Assembly (NCBI GenBank): GCA_027487845.1
Contig: JAIYCV010000001.1
Coordinates: 62,001 to 126,000 of the forward strand
Origin: Flammeovirgaceae bacterium
GTDB lineage: Bacteria; Bacteroidota; Bacteroidia; Cytophagales; Cyclobacteriaceae
Length of the DNA: 64,000 bases
Direction: 5' to 3'
The notes under the pieces were generated by a model. It worked only from the letters and a program-made list of their open reading frames with translations. It did not search any database and was not told the DNA's origin. Each line of letters opens with the position of its first letter. Within the stretch, counting starts at the first letter, position 1. This document shows, one piece after another, positions 34,423 through 42,550 of this stretch. A program made the position numbers and the translations under genes.

Positions 34423-35685
34423 TTATTTTTTTCTCATCAAAGCCATATAAAACCCATCAAATCCTTCCGATGGCAAAATAGTGGCTTCCTTGACAAATTC
34501 AAATTTGTCATTTGTAGCGAGAAACTTTTTTACCTGTTCCTGATTTTCGGAAGGTAAGATACTGCAGGTGGAGTACACCATCCGGCCATCTTTTTTTACC
34601 ATCACACTATATTCTGTTAATATTTTTTGCTGAAGTATTTTTACTTCGTCAATGAACTCAGGTGACAACTTCCACTTTGCATCTGGATTCCTTTTAATCA
34701 CACCAAGCCCTGAGCAAGGAACATCTAGCAATAAACGATCGACTGAATTTTCTAATCGTTTTATTACTTTGCTGGAATCAATTAATCGGGTTTCAATATT
34801 TCCCGCGCCTGCTCTGCGCGCTCTTTTCTTAAGTTCTTCTAGTTTCCACTGTTCTGTGTCCAACGCAATTATTCTTCCTTTATTTTCTAAAAGTGAAGCC
34901 AAGTGAAGCGTTTTGCCTCCCGCGCCAGCACATGCATCTACCACGCGCATGCCCGGCTGCACTTGTAAGAAAGGAGCAATACATTGCGAACCAGCATCTT
35001 GCACCTCAAACAAGCCATCACGAAATTGTTGTCGTGTAAAAATGTTTTGCCGCTCGGCCAAGATCAACGCATCTTTAAATTCTTTGGGCGCTTCTGTTTC
35101 AATATTTTCTTCCTGCCGAAGTTGATGCTGTAATTCTGCTCGTGAAATCTTGAGGGTATTTACCCGCAGCACCACTTTTGCTTGTTCATTCAAAGCCGTT
35201 GCTTCTTTTTCCCACAATTTTCCTAACTCGGCCTCACCTAATTCGTCTAACCAATCAGGCAATGACTCGCGCAGTTTGCGCGTGGCTTGGGCTTTATCAT
35301 AATTTTCCCAAAAATGCTTTTTGCTTAGATGGGCAAATTCTTCCCATGCTGGATATTCCACTTTGTTCCACATACACCAAGCACCCAACAAACTCCAAAA
35401 GTCCTTTTCATCTGTTTTGGTAAGCAAACGAAACAAACGATACCAGCGCACAATGTCGTAGGTGGTTTCTGCAATAAAGCGCCTATCGCGCGCGCCCCAC
35501 TTCGGGTTTTGTTTGAGGGTTTTTTCGATCACCTTATCGGCATACCTTCCTTCCAAAAAAATAGAGTCGAGGCCATCAATGACTGCTTCACACAAATTTC
35601 GATGAAGTTCTTTAGGGTTGCCTTTTCGTATGGGAGTTTCATCACTAAAAGGCGTGCGTTCAAAACGCGGTTTGGTTGGTTTCAA
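34423..35685 (-). CDS. RsmB/NOP-family RNA (cytosine-5) methyltransferase
   Basis: 420 residues. N-terminal NusB-like helical domain (about 20-140), then a Rossmann methyltransferase: VVDACAGAGGKTLHLASLL (SAM site), DVPCSGLGVIKRNPDAKW with the release Cys, and MVYSTCSILPSEN with the nucleophile Cys. It methylates C5 of a cytosine in RNA; 16S rRNA C967 is the E. coli RsmB target, but paralogues with other targets exist, so I give no symbol. Monocistronic as far as visible. Confidence 0.93.
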   Translation of the reverse strand: MKPTKPRFERTPFSDETPIRKGNPKELHRNLCEAVIDGLDSIFLEGRYADKVIEKTLKQNPKWGARDRRFIAETTYDIVRWYRLFRLLTKTDEKDFWSLLGAWCMWNKVEYPAWEEFAHLSKKHFWENYDKAQATRKLRESLPDWLDELGEAELGKLWEKEATALNEQAKVVLRVNTLKISRAELQHQLRQEENIETEAPKEFKDALILAERQNIFTRQQFRDGLFEVQDAGSQCIAPFLQVQPGMRVVDACAGAGGKTLHLASLLENKGRIIALDTEQWKLEELKKRARRAGAGNIETRLIDSSKVIKRLENSVDRLLLDVPCSGLGVIKRNPDAKWKLSPEFIDEVKILQQKILTEYSVMVKKDGRMVYSTCSILPSENQEQVKKFLATNDKFEFVKEATILPSEGFDGFYMALMRKK

Positions 35686-35837
35686 TGGTTGTATGTTGAT
35701 AGTAGTATGTTGATCGTAAACTGATTGGCCCTAAAAACGAGTAACGAACTTCCGACAACGATTTTATGCTTCGCAATTTTTTCGTAATTTAGTCCAGTTT
35801 AATCAAGGATTTTAATTCACCCAAAAAAACTTCAGTT

Positions 35838-36749
35838 ATGCAAAGAAGAAATTTCATAAAAAATGCGGTGGCAGGGGCTACTTCCGTTGCTGCGCTGTCA
35901 ACGGCTATTTCCACTGAAGCAGCTTCAATGACTGTAGGCAAGCCATTTAAACTAAATTTTGCTCCTCACGATGGAACGTTTAAAAATCATGGCGGGGCGG
36001 ACTTTACTGATCAAATAAAATGGATGAACGATCAAGGGTTTAAAGCGATTGAAGATAATGGCATGTTGGGACGAAGTGTTGCCGACCAAGAGAAAATCGG
36101 GAAACTCCTTGCTTCTCTCGGAATGACGATGGGTGTTTTTGTAGTGGATGGCGGGGAAAATTGGAAGACTTCCCTGACTACGGGTAAAAAGGAGTTTATC
36201 GATAACTTTGTAGAAACCTGTAAAACGTGTGTAGAAACCGCAAAGCGGGTAAATGCGAAATGGATGACTGTAGTGCCTGGCTTTTACGACCGCAAGCTTC
36301 CGCACGATATTCAAACAGCTAATGTAATTGAAGCTTTAAGACGAGGCGCAGAAATTTTTGAACCTCATGGGCTGATAATGGTGCTTGAACCGTTGAGCGA
36401 TACACCAGAATTATTTTTGCGTGGCTCCGATCAATCGTTTATGATTTGCAAAGCAGTGAAAAGCCCGGCTTGCAAAATTTTATATGATATTTATCACATG
36501 CAGCGCAACGATGGCGATTTGATAAACACGATTGAACGTTGTTGGGATGAGATTGCCTATTTTCAAATAGGTGATAACCCTGGCCGCAACGAACCAACCA
36601 CAGGGGAAATCAATTACAAGAATATCTTCAAGTTTGTTTATGACAAAGGCTTTAGAGGCGTGTGGGGAATGGAGCATGGCAATTCAAAAAAAGGGAAAGA
36701 AGGAGAACTGGCTGTGATTGCTGCGTATAGAGAAAGTGAGAGTTTTTAA
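35838..36749 (+). CDS. exported hydroxypyruvate-isomerase-like TIM barrel protein
   Basis: 303 residues. A twin-arginine-like N-terminus (QRRNFIKNAVAGATSVAALS) precedes an AP-endonuclease-2-type TIM barrel with LNFAPHDGTFKNHGG, MTVVPGFYDRK, LIMVLEPL (metal Glu), ILYDIYHMQ (metal His), YFQIGDNPGRNEPTTGEINY and WGMEHGNS. This is the Hyi/sugar-isomerase pattern with the metal ligands retained. It sits 13 bp before the TPR-CHAT gene, which is probably co-transcribed. Substrate unknown. Confidence 0.87.
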   Translation: MQRRNFIKNAVAGATSVAALSTAISTEAASMTVGKPFKLNFAPHDGTFKNHGGADFTDQIKWMNDQGFKAIEDNGMLGRSVADQEKIGKLLASLGMTMGVFVVDGGENWKTSLTTGKKEFIDNFVETCKTCVETAKRVNAKWMTVVPGFYDRKLPHDIQTANVIEALRRGAEIFEPHGLIMVLEPLSDTPELFLRGSDQSFMICKAVKSPACKILYDIYHMQRNDGDLINTIERCWDEIAYFQIGDNPGRNEPTTGEINYKNIFKFVYDKGFRGVWGMEHGNSKKGKEGELAVIAAYRESESF

Positions 36750-36762
36750 AAGCCACAAGTTT

Positions 36763-39564
36763 ATGAATGCTAAGATATTGTTAGGCAGTCTCTTTTTCAT
36801 TTTCATTTCCCTTCAATCCAACGCACAGTTCGATCGTCTCTTAAAAAAAGCCCAAGAGAAAGGAAAACAATTGGTCGAAAATAGAACCGATAAAGCCCGG
36901 GAAAAGCTAGATTCTACTGATTTTATATTTGCCATTTCGGTACTCGATAATTCGGGAATAATGAACGTTCAAGACTGGGGAGAAAACATTGCGAAAGGAG
37001 CAGACAATTTAATCAATTTAAATAAAGATGACGACAAAGTCACACTTGAGCAAAAATTAAGAAATACAATTGATGCGGCTGAATTAGCCTACCAACAAAG
37101 AAAATACAAATTAGCAGAAGGCTTCTTGCTAGACGCAAAACTTGGCTTCGAGACAAATAAACTAACGAATAGCATAAACTATAGTAAAGTTTATGCAGAC
37201 CTAGGGCTTTTGTATGCAACCATGGGTAGATATAATACTGCTGAGTCGTACACGAAAGAGGGTTTATCCATTCGTGAGCAAGCTCCTGGTAAGGCGAGCA
37301 AAGCATATTCTTCTTCGTTAAATAATATTGCGGTGTTGTGTCAGGAGACTGCTCGTTACAACGAATCGGAAACTGCTTTTAAAGAAGCTATCGATTTGAT
37401 TAAGAAGCAATACGGAGAAGGCAGCCAAGAACATGCGGTAATATTGAACAATGAAGCGATCTTATTTTTCAAAATAGGGAGGGTAGAGCAAGCCATACAG
37501 AAAATTCAAACTGCTGTTGATTACCTTGAAAAACAAGATAAGAAAAATTTAAGAAATCAAATTGCATTACAATCTAACTTAGCGTTGTTCTATCAATCTA
37601 ATTCAAAGTTTGCCGAGGCGGAAGCCATCTACCTGAAACTTCAAAAAGTAGTAGGATCTAAAAGTCCCTACTACGCGGGCATACTTGATAACTTAGCATT
37701 GCTCTTTATCCAGATGGGTAAACTTGATAAAGTAGAGACTTATTTTAAGCAATCCGCAGATGTCTATAAATCAAAGTTTGGAGACCAGAACCCTAATTAC
37801 GCCAAAGTGCAAAACGATTTGGGTAATTTCTATCGCATTCAAGGTAGATTTGACGAAGCTGAAAAGACTTTAACGGAGTCGTTAACCATTCGCACCAATG
37901 CGCTAGGTGTCAATCACCCTGACCTTGTAAAATCGCAAGAAGATGTAGGTATTTTGTATTGGAAGAAGGGTGATTTGCCAAAAGCATTTTCTTATCTGGA
38001 ACCCGCGATGGATAAATCGATAGATTTTATTAATCGCTATTTCCCGCCCATGAGCGAAGCAGAAAAAACCAGTTACTGGGATGTATTGCAACCTCGCTTC
38101 CAGCGCTTCTACAATTATTGTTTGGAAGCTGCAGCTTCCAATCCAACGGTGGTAAATGAAATGTACGACTATCAGATGGCAACTAAAGGGTTGCTGTTGA
38201 GTTCAACCAACAAAGTGAAGCAAGCCATTCTAAAAAGTGGTAATACTGAATTGATTAAAGATTACTCGGCTTGGCTTGATAAAAAGGAAACGCTGGCTCG
38301 ATTGTACTCGCTTTCGAAAGAAGAATTGAAAGAACAAAAAATTGACATTGCATTGCTGGAGCAGGAAGCGAATTCATTGGAACGTTCGTTGTCGCAGCGT
38401 TCTACTGAATTTTCGCAAGGGTATGCAACGGAAAAACTCAACTACAAGCAAGTAAGTTCGCTCTTAAACGATTCAGAAGCGGTTGTTGAATTGATACGAA
38501 TACGGTCGTTCGATAAAGGGTTTACCAGCGATTCAAAGTATGCCGCGCTCACCCTCACAAAAAGCTCGCCACAGCCTATTTTAACAGTCTTGGACAATGG
38601 AACGCAACTTGAGACCCGCTATTTGAAATTCTATCGGAATGCCACAAAACAGAAGATTGACGATCCGTATTCGTTTGAGCAATTTTGGTCTAAGATCGAT
38701 CTGTCAGTGAAAGGAAAAAAAATTCTTTACGTTTCGCCAGATGGGGTCTACAATGAAATCAATATCAATACTTTTAAGAAACCAGATGGAAGGTATGTTA
38801 TCAATCAGTATGATGTAATTAACATGGGGAATTCAAAAGATTTAATTGCCTTAAAATCCCGAAAGGCAGTGGCATCAAAAAAGCAGGCGTTCTTGTTGGG
38901 TTTCCCCGATTATGGTGGCGCATCAATAGCTGCGTTACCTGGCACTAAAGTGGAGTTGAACGGCATCAATGCTATTTTGAAAATTTCCGGTTATCAGATC
39001 AGCCGATATGAGCAGCTGGAAGCTACAGAAGCCAGAGTTAAGACCATCGCGGGTCAATCACTCGTCCACATCGCTACGCATGGATATTTTCAGCAAGATG
39101 TGCAGAGCGTTTTGGCGGTTAATCAAGAAAGTGCTAAGAATAATCCGCTGCTTCGCTCGGGGATTCTTCTGGCTGGCGCGGCCAAGACGTTATCAGGCGA
39201 GGTAATACCCAATTTGAATAGCAATGATAATGGGGTGCTTACCGCCTATGAAGCAATGAACCTAAACTTGGATGGAACGGATTTGCTTGTGCTAAGTGCA
39301 TGCGAAACGGGCTTGGGCGATATTAGAGCGGGCGAAGGCGTTTACGGCTTGCAACGCGCCTTTCAAGTGGCCGGTGCGAAGGCGTTGCTAATGAGTTTGT
39401 GGAAAGTGGACGATACCGCCACCCAGGCCTTGATGACTAATTTCTATACCAACTTAGCGAAGACGGGAAACAGATCACTTTCATTCAAACAAGCACAACT
39501 TCAGTTAATGGCTAAGTTTAAAGAGCCTTATTATTGGGGGGCGTTTGTAATGACGGGACAATAA
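36763..39564 (+). CDS. secreted TPR-CHAT (caspase-like) protein
   Basis: 933 residues from the ATG at 36763; a TTG 45 bp upstream would add 15 residues ahead of the signal peptide. Signal peptide (1-21, ending SNAQ), a basic coiled segment, then at least eight TPR repeats (about 100-420), a helical linker (about 430-560) and a C-terminal CHAT domain (about 620-933). The caspase-type dyad is intact: His773 in HIATHGYF and Cys847 in LSACETGLG, followed by GEGVYGLQRAFQVAGA and the terminal YYWGAFVMTG. The TPR-CHAT layout is known from cyanobacterial and defence-linked proteases; an exported one should act in the periplasm or outside. Substrate and trigger unknown. Confidence 0.92.
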   Translation: MNAKILLGSLFFIFISLQSNAQFDRLLKKAQEKGKQLVENRTDKAREKLDSTDFIFAISVLDNSGIMNVQDWGENIAKGADNLINLNKDDDKVTLEQKLRNTIDAAELAYQQRKYKLAEGFLLDAKLGFETNKLTNSINYSKVYADLGLLYATMGRYNTAESYTKEGLSIREQAPGKASKAYSSSLNNIAVLCQETARYNESETAFKEAIDLIKKQYGEGSQEHAVILNNEAILFFKIGRVEQAIQKIQTAVDYLEKQDKKNLRNQIALQSNLALFYQSNSKFAEAEAIYLKLQKVVGSKSPYYAGILDNLALLFIQMGKLDKVETYFKQSADVYKSKFGDQNPNYAKVQNDLGNFYRIQGRFDEAEKTLTESLTIRTNALGVNHPDLVKSQEDVGILYWKKGDLPKAFSYLEPAMDKSIDFINRYFPPMSEAEKTSYWDVLQPRFQRFYNYCLEAAASNPTVVNEMYDYQMATKGLLLSSTNKVKQAILKSGNTELIKDYSAWLDKKETLARLYSLSKEELKEQKIDIALLEQEANSLERSLSQRSTEFSQGYATEKLNYKQVSSLLNDSEAVVELIRIRSFDKGFTSDSKYAALTLTKSSPQPILTVLDNGTQLETRYLKFYRNATKQKIDDPYSFEQFWSKIDLSVKGKKILYVSPDGVYNEININTFKKPDGRYVINQYDVINMGNSKDLIALKSRKAVASKKQAFLLGFPDYGGASIAALPGTKVELNGINAILKISGYQISRYEQLEATEARVKTIAGQSLVHIATHGYFQQDVQSVLAVNQESAKNNPLLRSGILLAGAAKTLSGEVIPNLNSNDNGVLTAYEAMNLNLDGTDLLVLSACETGLGDIRAGEGVYGLQRAFQVAGAKALLMSLWKVDDTATQALMTNFYTNLAKTGNRSLSFKQAQLQLMAKFKEPYYWGAFVMTGQ

Positions 39565-39566
39565 AT

Positions 39567-39592
39567 AATTTAGAATTTAAGATTCAAAATAC
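39567..39592. repeat. AATTTAGAATTTAAGATT repeat after the CHAT gene
   Basis: AT-rich words TTTAGAATTTAAGATTCAAAAT begin three bases after the CHAT stop (39564). They resemble those flanking smpB. The rest of 39593-39720 shows no gene; a 30-codon frame starting at 39650 looks fortuitous. Confidence 0.45.
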
Positions 39593-39720
39593 AACATCTT
39601 CAATGCGAGCAACGATTACCCATTAACGAGTAACTAACAACTAAACTAAATGACAATCGAAAGGTTCAATAGAATATGGGAAACGACATTTCAATTTTCA
39701 GTTACATTAAGTGATAAATT

Positions 39721-39942
39721 ATGGACTATAGAGAATTTATAGAAATTAATCCGAACATTCGATTTGGAAAGCCTTGCTTAAAAGGCACACGGATTTCTGT
39801 TTATGATATATTGAGCTGGTTGGCTTCTGGCATGAATAATCAAGAGATAATGGATGATCACCCACAAATAAATAACGACCAAATTCTTGCTTGTCTAGCA
39901 TACTCAGCTGATAAAGAGAGAAAAGCAACAGTTGCGTTATGA
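39721..39942 (+). CDS. DUF433-family antitoxin-like protein
   Basis: 73 residues with the DUF433 helix-turn-helix pattern: NIRFGKPCLKGTRISVYDIL, ASGMNNQEIMDDHPQINNDQIL and ACLAYSADKE. DUF433 proteins are predicted DNA-binding antitoxins (VapB-like) and usually sit next to a PIN-like toxin. The stop overlaps the start of the DUF5615 gene by 4 bp (ATGA), the classic coupled toxin-antitoxin layout. Confidence 0.88.
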   Translation: MDYREFIEINPNIRFGKPCLKGTRISVYDILSWLASGMNNQEIMDDHPQINNDQILACLAYSADKERKATVAL

Positions 39943-40268
39943 AATTGCTTCTCGATGAGAATGTATCTTATCGTGTGTTGAAAATAATTCGCGCCCGATT
40001 TCCTGATAGCGTTCATACTTCAGAATTGTCAAGTATACATTGGGATTCAATGATTTTTTTCTATGCGAAAGAAAATGGATTTACAATTGTGACATTTGAT
40101 GAGGATTTCTATGAATTGCAATTGTTAAAAGGCTTTCCTCCCAAGATTGTTTGGTTGCGATTTGGAAATTCTAGCAACCTGAAAATTGCTAACAAGCTTT
40201 TAGATAATTACCAAAAAATTAAACAAATGACAGTTGACTCCGATCTGGGGTTGCTTGAAATTTATTGA
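39939..40268 (+). CDS. DUF5615 PIN-like toxin
   Basis: 109 residues of the DUF5615 family, a PIN-like Mut7-C/VapC-related RNase fold. N-terminal KLLLDENVSYR supplies the first acidic residues, and TIVTFDEDFYEL gives the second acidic cluster; HTSEL lies between. It is likely a ribonuclease toxin neutralised by the DUF433 partner (4-bp overlap upstream). The MazG-like gene starts 2 bp after its stop, suggesting a three-gene transcript. Confidence 0.85.
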   Translation: MKLLLDENVSYRVLKIIRARFPDSVHTSELSSIHWDSMIFFYAKENGFTIVTFDEDFYELQLLKGFPPKIVWLRFGNSSNLKIANKLLDNYQKIKQMTVDSDLGLLEIY

Positions 40269-40270
40269 AT

Positions 40271-40597
40271 ATGACGCTCGAACAAGCCCAAGCCCAAGTA
40301 GATCAATGGATTAAAACCACTGGAGTTCGGTATTTTAATGAGTTAACTAACACCGCTATTCTTACAGAGGAAGTAGGAGAGGTGGCTCGCATTATGGCAA
40401 GGCGGTATGGAGAACAATCCGAAAAAGAGTCTGACAAGAATAAAGACTTGGGAGATGAATTGGCCGATGTATTATGGGTTTTGATTTGTTTAGCAAACCA
40501 GACGGGTGTTGATTTAACAGAAGCGTTTAAGAAAAACGTAGAGAAGAAAAATATGAGAGATGCAGACAGGCATCACCAAAACCCAAAATTAAAGTAG
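40271..40597 (+). CDS. MazG-like nucleotide pyrophosphohydrolase
   Basis: 108 residues from the ATG at 40271; a TTG at 40265 would overlap the toxin stop. All-alpha NTP pyrophosphatase with the MazG metal motif: EEVGEVARIMARR (ExxE) and DLGDELADVLWVL (ExxD). Such enzymes hydrolyse non-canonical or excess NTPs to NMPs. It directly follows the DUF433-DUF5615 pair. The name MazG comes from the mazEF operon, where an NTPase also accompanies a toxin, but here the toxin family is different and the link may be chance. Confidence 0.9.
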   Translation: MTLEQAQAQVDQWIKTTGVRYFNELTNTAILTEEVGEVARIMARRYGEQSEKESDKNKDLGDELADVLWVLICLANQTGVDLTEAFKKNVEKKNMRDADRHHQNPKLK

Positions 40598-40618
40598 AGA
40601 GGTTTGCCGTCAAAAAAT

Positions 40619-41323
40619 TTAATGACCAACCAATACACCATTCTTCAATCTCGGCAGCACTTTATATTCATCTATTTTCAAACAAAACTCAAAATCCTGA
40701 TAAATATTAAGTCTGTTCAATCGCTTTACGTGCGATGATTCACCCAAAAATTTAGCCATATCATCCTTGGCGAGATGATACAAATGTTGCGCAGCAAGTG
40801 GCGCGTCACAATCGAGACCCAGGTAATCTTTTAGTTTATCTACCACTGCTCCCGCAAACAAGGTGTCTTCCAAATTAACTCTGCCTTTCCATCCTGCACA
40901 GACAATCAAAACCGGATTTTCACCTAACAACAGATAACGAACAACCGAGGTAAGGTTAAGAAATGAACCAATAACTACTTCTTTTGCATCTCTTGATTTT
41001 TCAATCGCCTGCGTTCCGTTAGTTGTAGTAAAGGCGAGCTTCATGCCCAGCACTTGATTGTCCATGTATTCAAATGGAGAATTACCTTTATCGAAGCCTT
41101 CTACTTTTTTCCCCTCACGCTCTCCAGAGGTAATGTAACCTCGGGTTTTCATTTTCAAACACTGTTCTAGATCGGCAAAAGGAGTGATGCTCTCCACTCC
41201 ATTTGCAAAGGCGGTGACCATACATGACGTGGCGCGCAAAATATCTACCACTACTACAGTGCGGTTGCGCACATCATACAAGTGCATGAGTTCGGGGCTA
41301 AGGCAAACGTCTATTGTTTTCAT
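40619..41323 (-). CDS. comB: 2-phosphosulfolactate phosphatase-like protein (ComB family)
   Basis: 234 residues of the ComB family, Mg-dependent 2-phosphosulfolactate phosphatase, first known from coenzyme M synthesis. Motifs: VVVVDILRATSCMVTAFANGV, GYITSGEREGKKVEGFDKGNSP, FTTTNGTQAI and the central VCAGWKGRVNLEDTLFAGAVV. No other coenzyme M or sulfolactate gene is nearby, and Bacteroidota do not make methane. It may act in sulfonate or sulfonolipid metabolism; Cytophagales are known for sulfonolipids, but this link is only an idea. Confidence 0.88.
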   Translation of the reverse strand: MKTIDVCLSPELMHLYDVRNRTVVVVDILRATSCMVTAFANGVESITPFADLEQCLKMKTRGYITSGEREGKKVEGFDKGNSPFEYMDNQVLGMKLAFTTTNGTQAIEKSRDAKEVVIGSFLNLTSVVRYLLLGENPVLIVCAGWKGRVNLEDTLFAGAVVDKLKDYLGLDCDAPLAAQHLYHLAKDDMAKFLGESSHVKRLNRLNIYQDFEFCLKIDEYKVLPRLKNGVLVGH

Positions 41324-41335
41324 CGTAATGATTTG

Positions 41336-41428
41336 ATGATTTGAAGGGTCGGTAATTTGAAAATGGAGTTTAGCAGGTAATCTTTCATATCAGGATCATT
41401 CAAATCTTCAAATTGCCTTATCTTCAAA
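41336..41428. repeat. paired inverted CGGTAATTTGAA/TTCAAATTGCC repeats between comB and gcvT
   Basis: Plus-orientation units (GATTTGATGATTTGAAGG, CGGTAATTTGAAAAT) at 41336-41365 face minus-orientation units (CAAATCTTCAAATTGCC, TATCTTCAAATTAAT) at 41400-41433. They match the family at 5403-5432 and 58005-58053. The TGA of gcvT (41426-41424) is part of the last unit. Confidence 0.65.
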
Positions 41429-42506
41429 TTAATGGCGTTTTGCTCACCTGCGCCTTCAGCGCTTTGCCCCGTATGTCAATAAAAATTTCAGAGCCAGGTG
41501 ATGCAAATCCCGTGGTTACATAACCCAACCCAATGCCGATGCCCAGCATCGGTGACATAGTTCCGGAAGTTACTTTTCCAATTACCTCCCCCAATGCATT
41601 TTTTAATTGATAGTCATGACGGGGAATTCCTTTATCGATCATTCTAAAACCAACAAGCTTTTTGGTTACGCCCTCTTCTTTCTGCTTTTTGATGGCTACT
41701 GAATTAGTAAATTCCTTTGTGAATTTAGTGATCCAACCAAGTCCGCCTTCAATAGGCGAGGTGGTATCATCAATGTCATTTCCATACAAACAGAAGCCCA
41801 TCTCCAACCGAAGTGTATCTCTTGCCCCTAAACCAATCGGTTTAATGTTTACATCAATGCCTGCTTCAAAAATGGCATTCCAAACTTTTTCTGCTGATTC
41901 GTTTTCAACATAAATTTCAAAACCACCTGCTCCAGTATAGCCCGTATTAGATACTATTACATTTTCAACTCCTGCGAAGGTGCCAACGGCAAAATGGTAG
42001 TACTTGATAGCAGACAAGTCGATCGTAGTTAACTTTTGAACAACACTCGCTGCTTTGGGGCCTTGCACGGCAAACAAGCAAAGAGAGTTGGATAGGTTTG
42101 TCATCTCAACACCTTTTGTGTTGAACTTCGAAATCCAATTCCAGTCTTTGTCAATATTGGATGCGTTAACGACTAAGAAATAATCATTGTCCTTGATTTT
42201 GTAAACGATAAGGTCGTCAACAATACCCCCCGTTTCATTTGGCAGACATGAGTATTGTGCTTGTCCATCCACTAATTTACTGGCATCATTGCTGGTTACG
42301 CGTTGAATTAAGTCAAGTGCATGTGGGCCTTTCAATGAGAACTCGCCCATGTGCGATACATCAAAAACACCTACCGATTGACGAACAGTAGTGTGTTCCT
42401 CAATATCCGAAGAATAGCGCACAGGCATGTTATATCCTGCAAAAGGAACCATTTTAGCACCCAATTTTTCGTGCAAATCGTTGAGGGGAATTCTTTTAAT
42501 TTCCAT
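41424..42506 (-). CDS. gcvT: aminomethyltransferase (glycine cleavage T protein)
   Basis: 360 residues; transfers the methylene group of aminomethyl-lipoyl-H protein to tetrahydrofolate and releases ammonia. Motifs: [48 protein letters not shown] and [20 protein letters not shown], with the Asp of the family's folate site in GLGARD. Length is normal. gcvH and gcvP are not in the window. A TACTTTTG -7 element lies 17 bp upstream of the start. Confidence 0.97.
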   Translation of the reverse strand: MEIKRIPLNDLHEKLGAKMVPFAGYNMPVRYSSDIEEHTTVRQSVGVFDVSHMGEFSLKGPHALDLIQRVTSNDASKLVDGQAQYSCLPNETGGIVDDLIVYKIKDNDYFLVVNASNIDKDWNWISKFNTKGVEMTNLSNSLCLFAVQGPKAASVVQKLTTIDLSAIKYYHFAVGTFAGVENVIVSNTGYTGAGGFEIYVENESAEKVWNAIFEAGIDVNIKPIGLGARDTLRLEMGFCLYGNDIDDTTSPIEGGLGWITKFTKEFTNSVAIKKQKEEGVTKKLVGFRMIDKGIPRHDYQLKNALGEVIGKVTSGTMSPMLGIGIGLGYVTTGFASPGSEIFIDIRGKALKAQVSKTPLI

Positions 42507-42522
42507 AGTTTAAAAATGTTTG

Positions 42523-42530
42523 CAAAAGTA
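42523..42530 (-). promoter_or_regulatory. -7 element of the gcvT promoter
   Basis: TACTTTTG on the minus strand is a perfect TAnnTTTG match, placing the transcription start about 10 nt before the gcvT ATG. No TTG is found 18-20 nt further upstream. Support is from this element and its position only. Confidence 0.4.
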
Positions 42531-42550
42531 ATCAGAGATTTTTGTTGCGC

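Noticed and set aside
39650-39742. 30-codon frame before the DUF433 gene
   Set aside because: Very short, overlaps the start of the real gene, no ribosome site.
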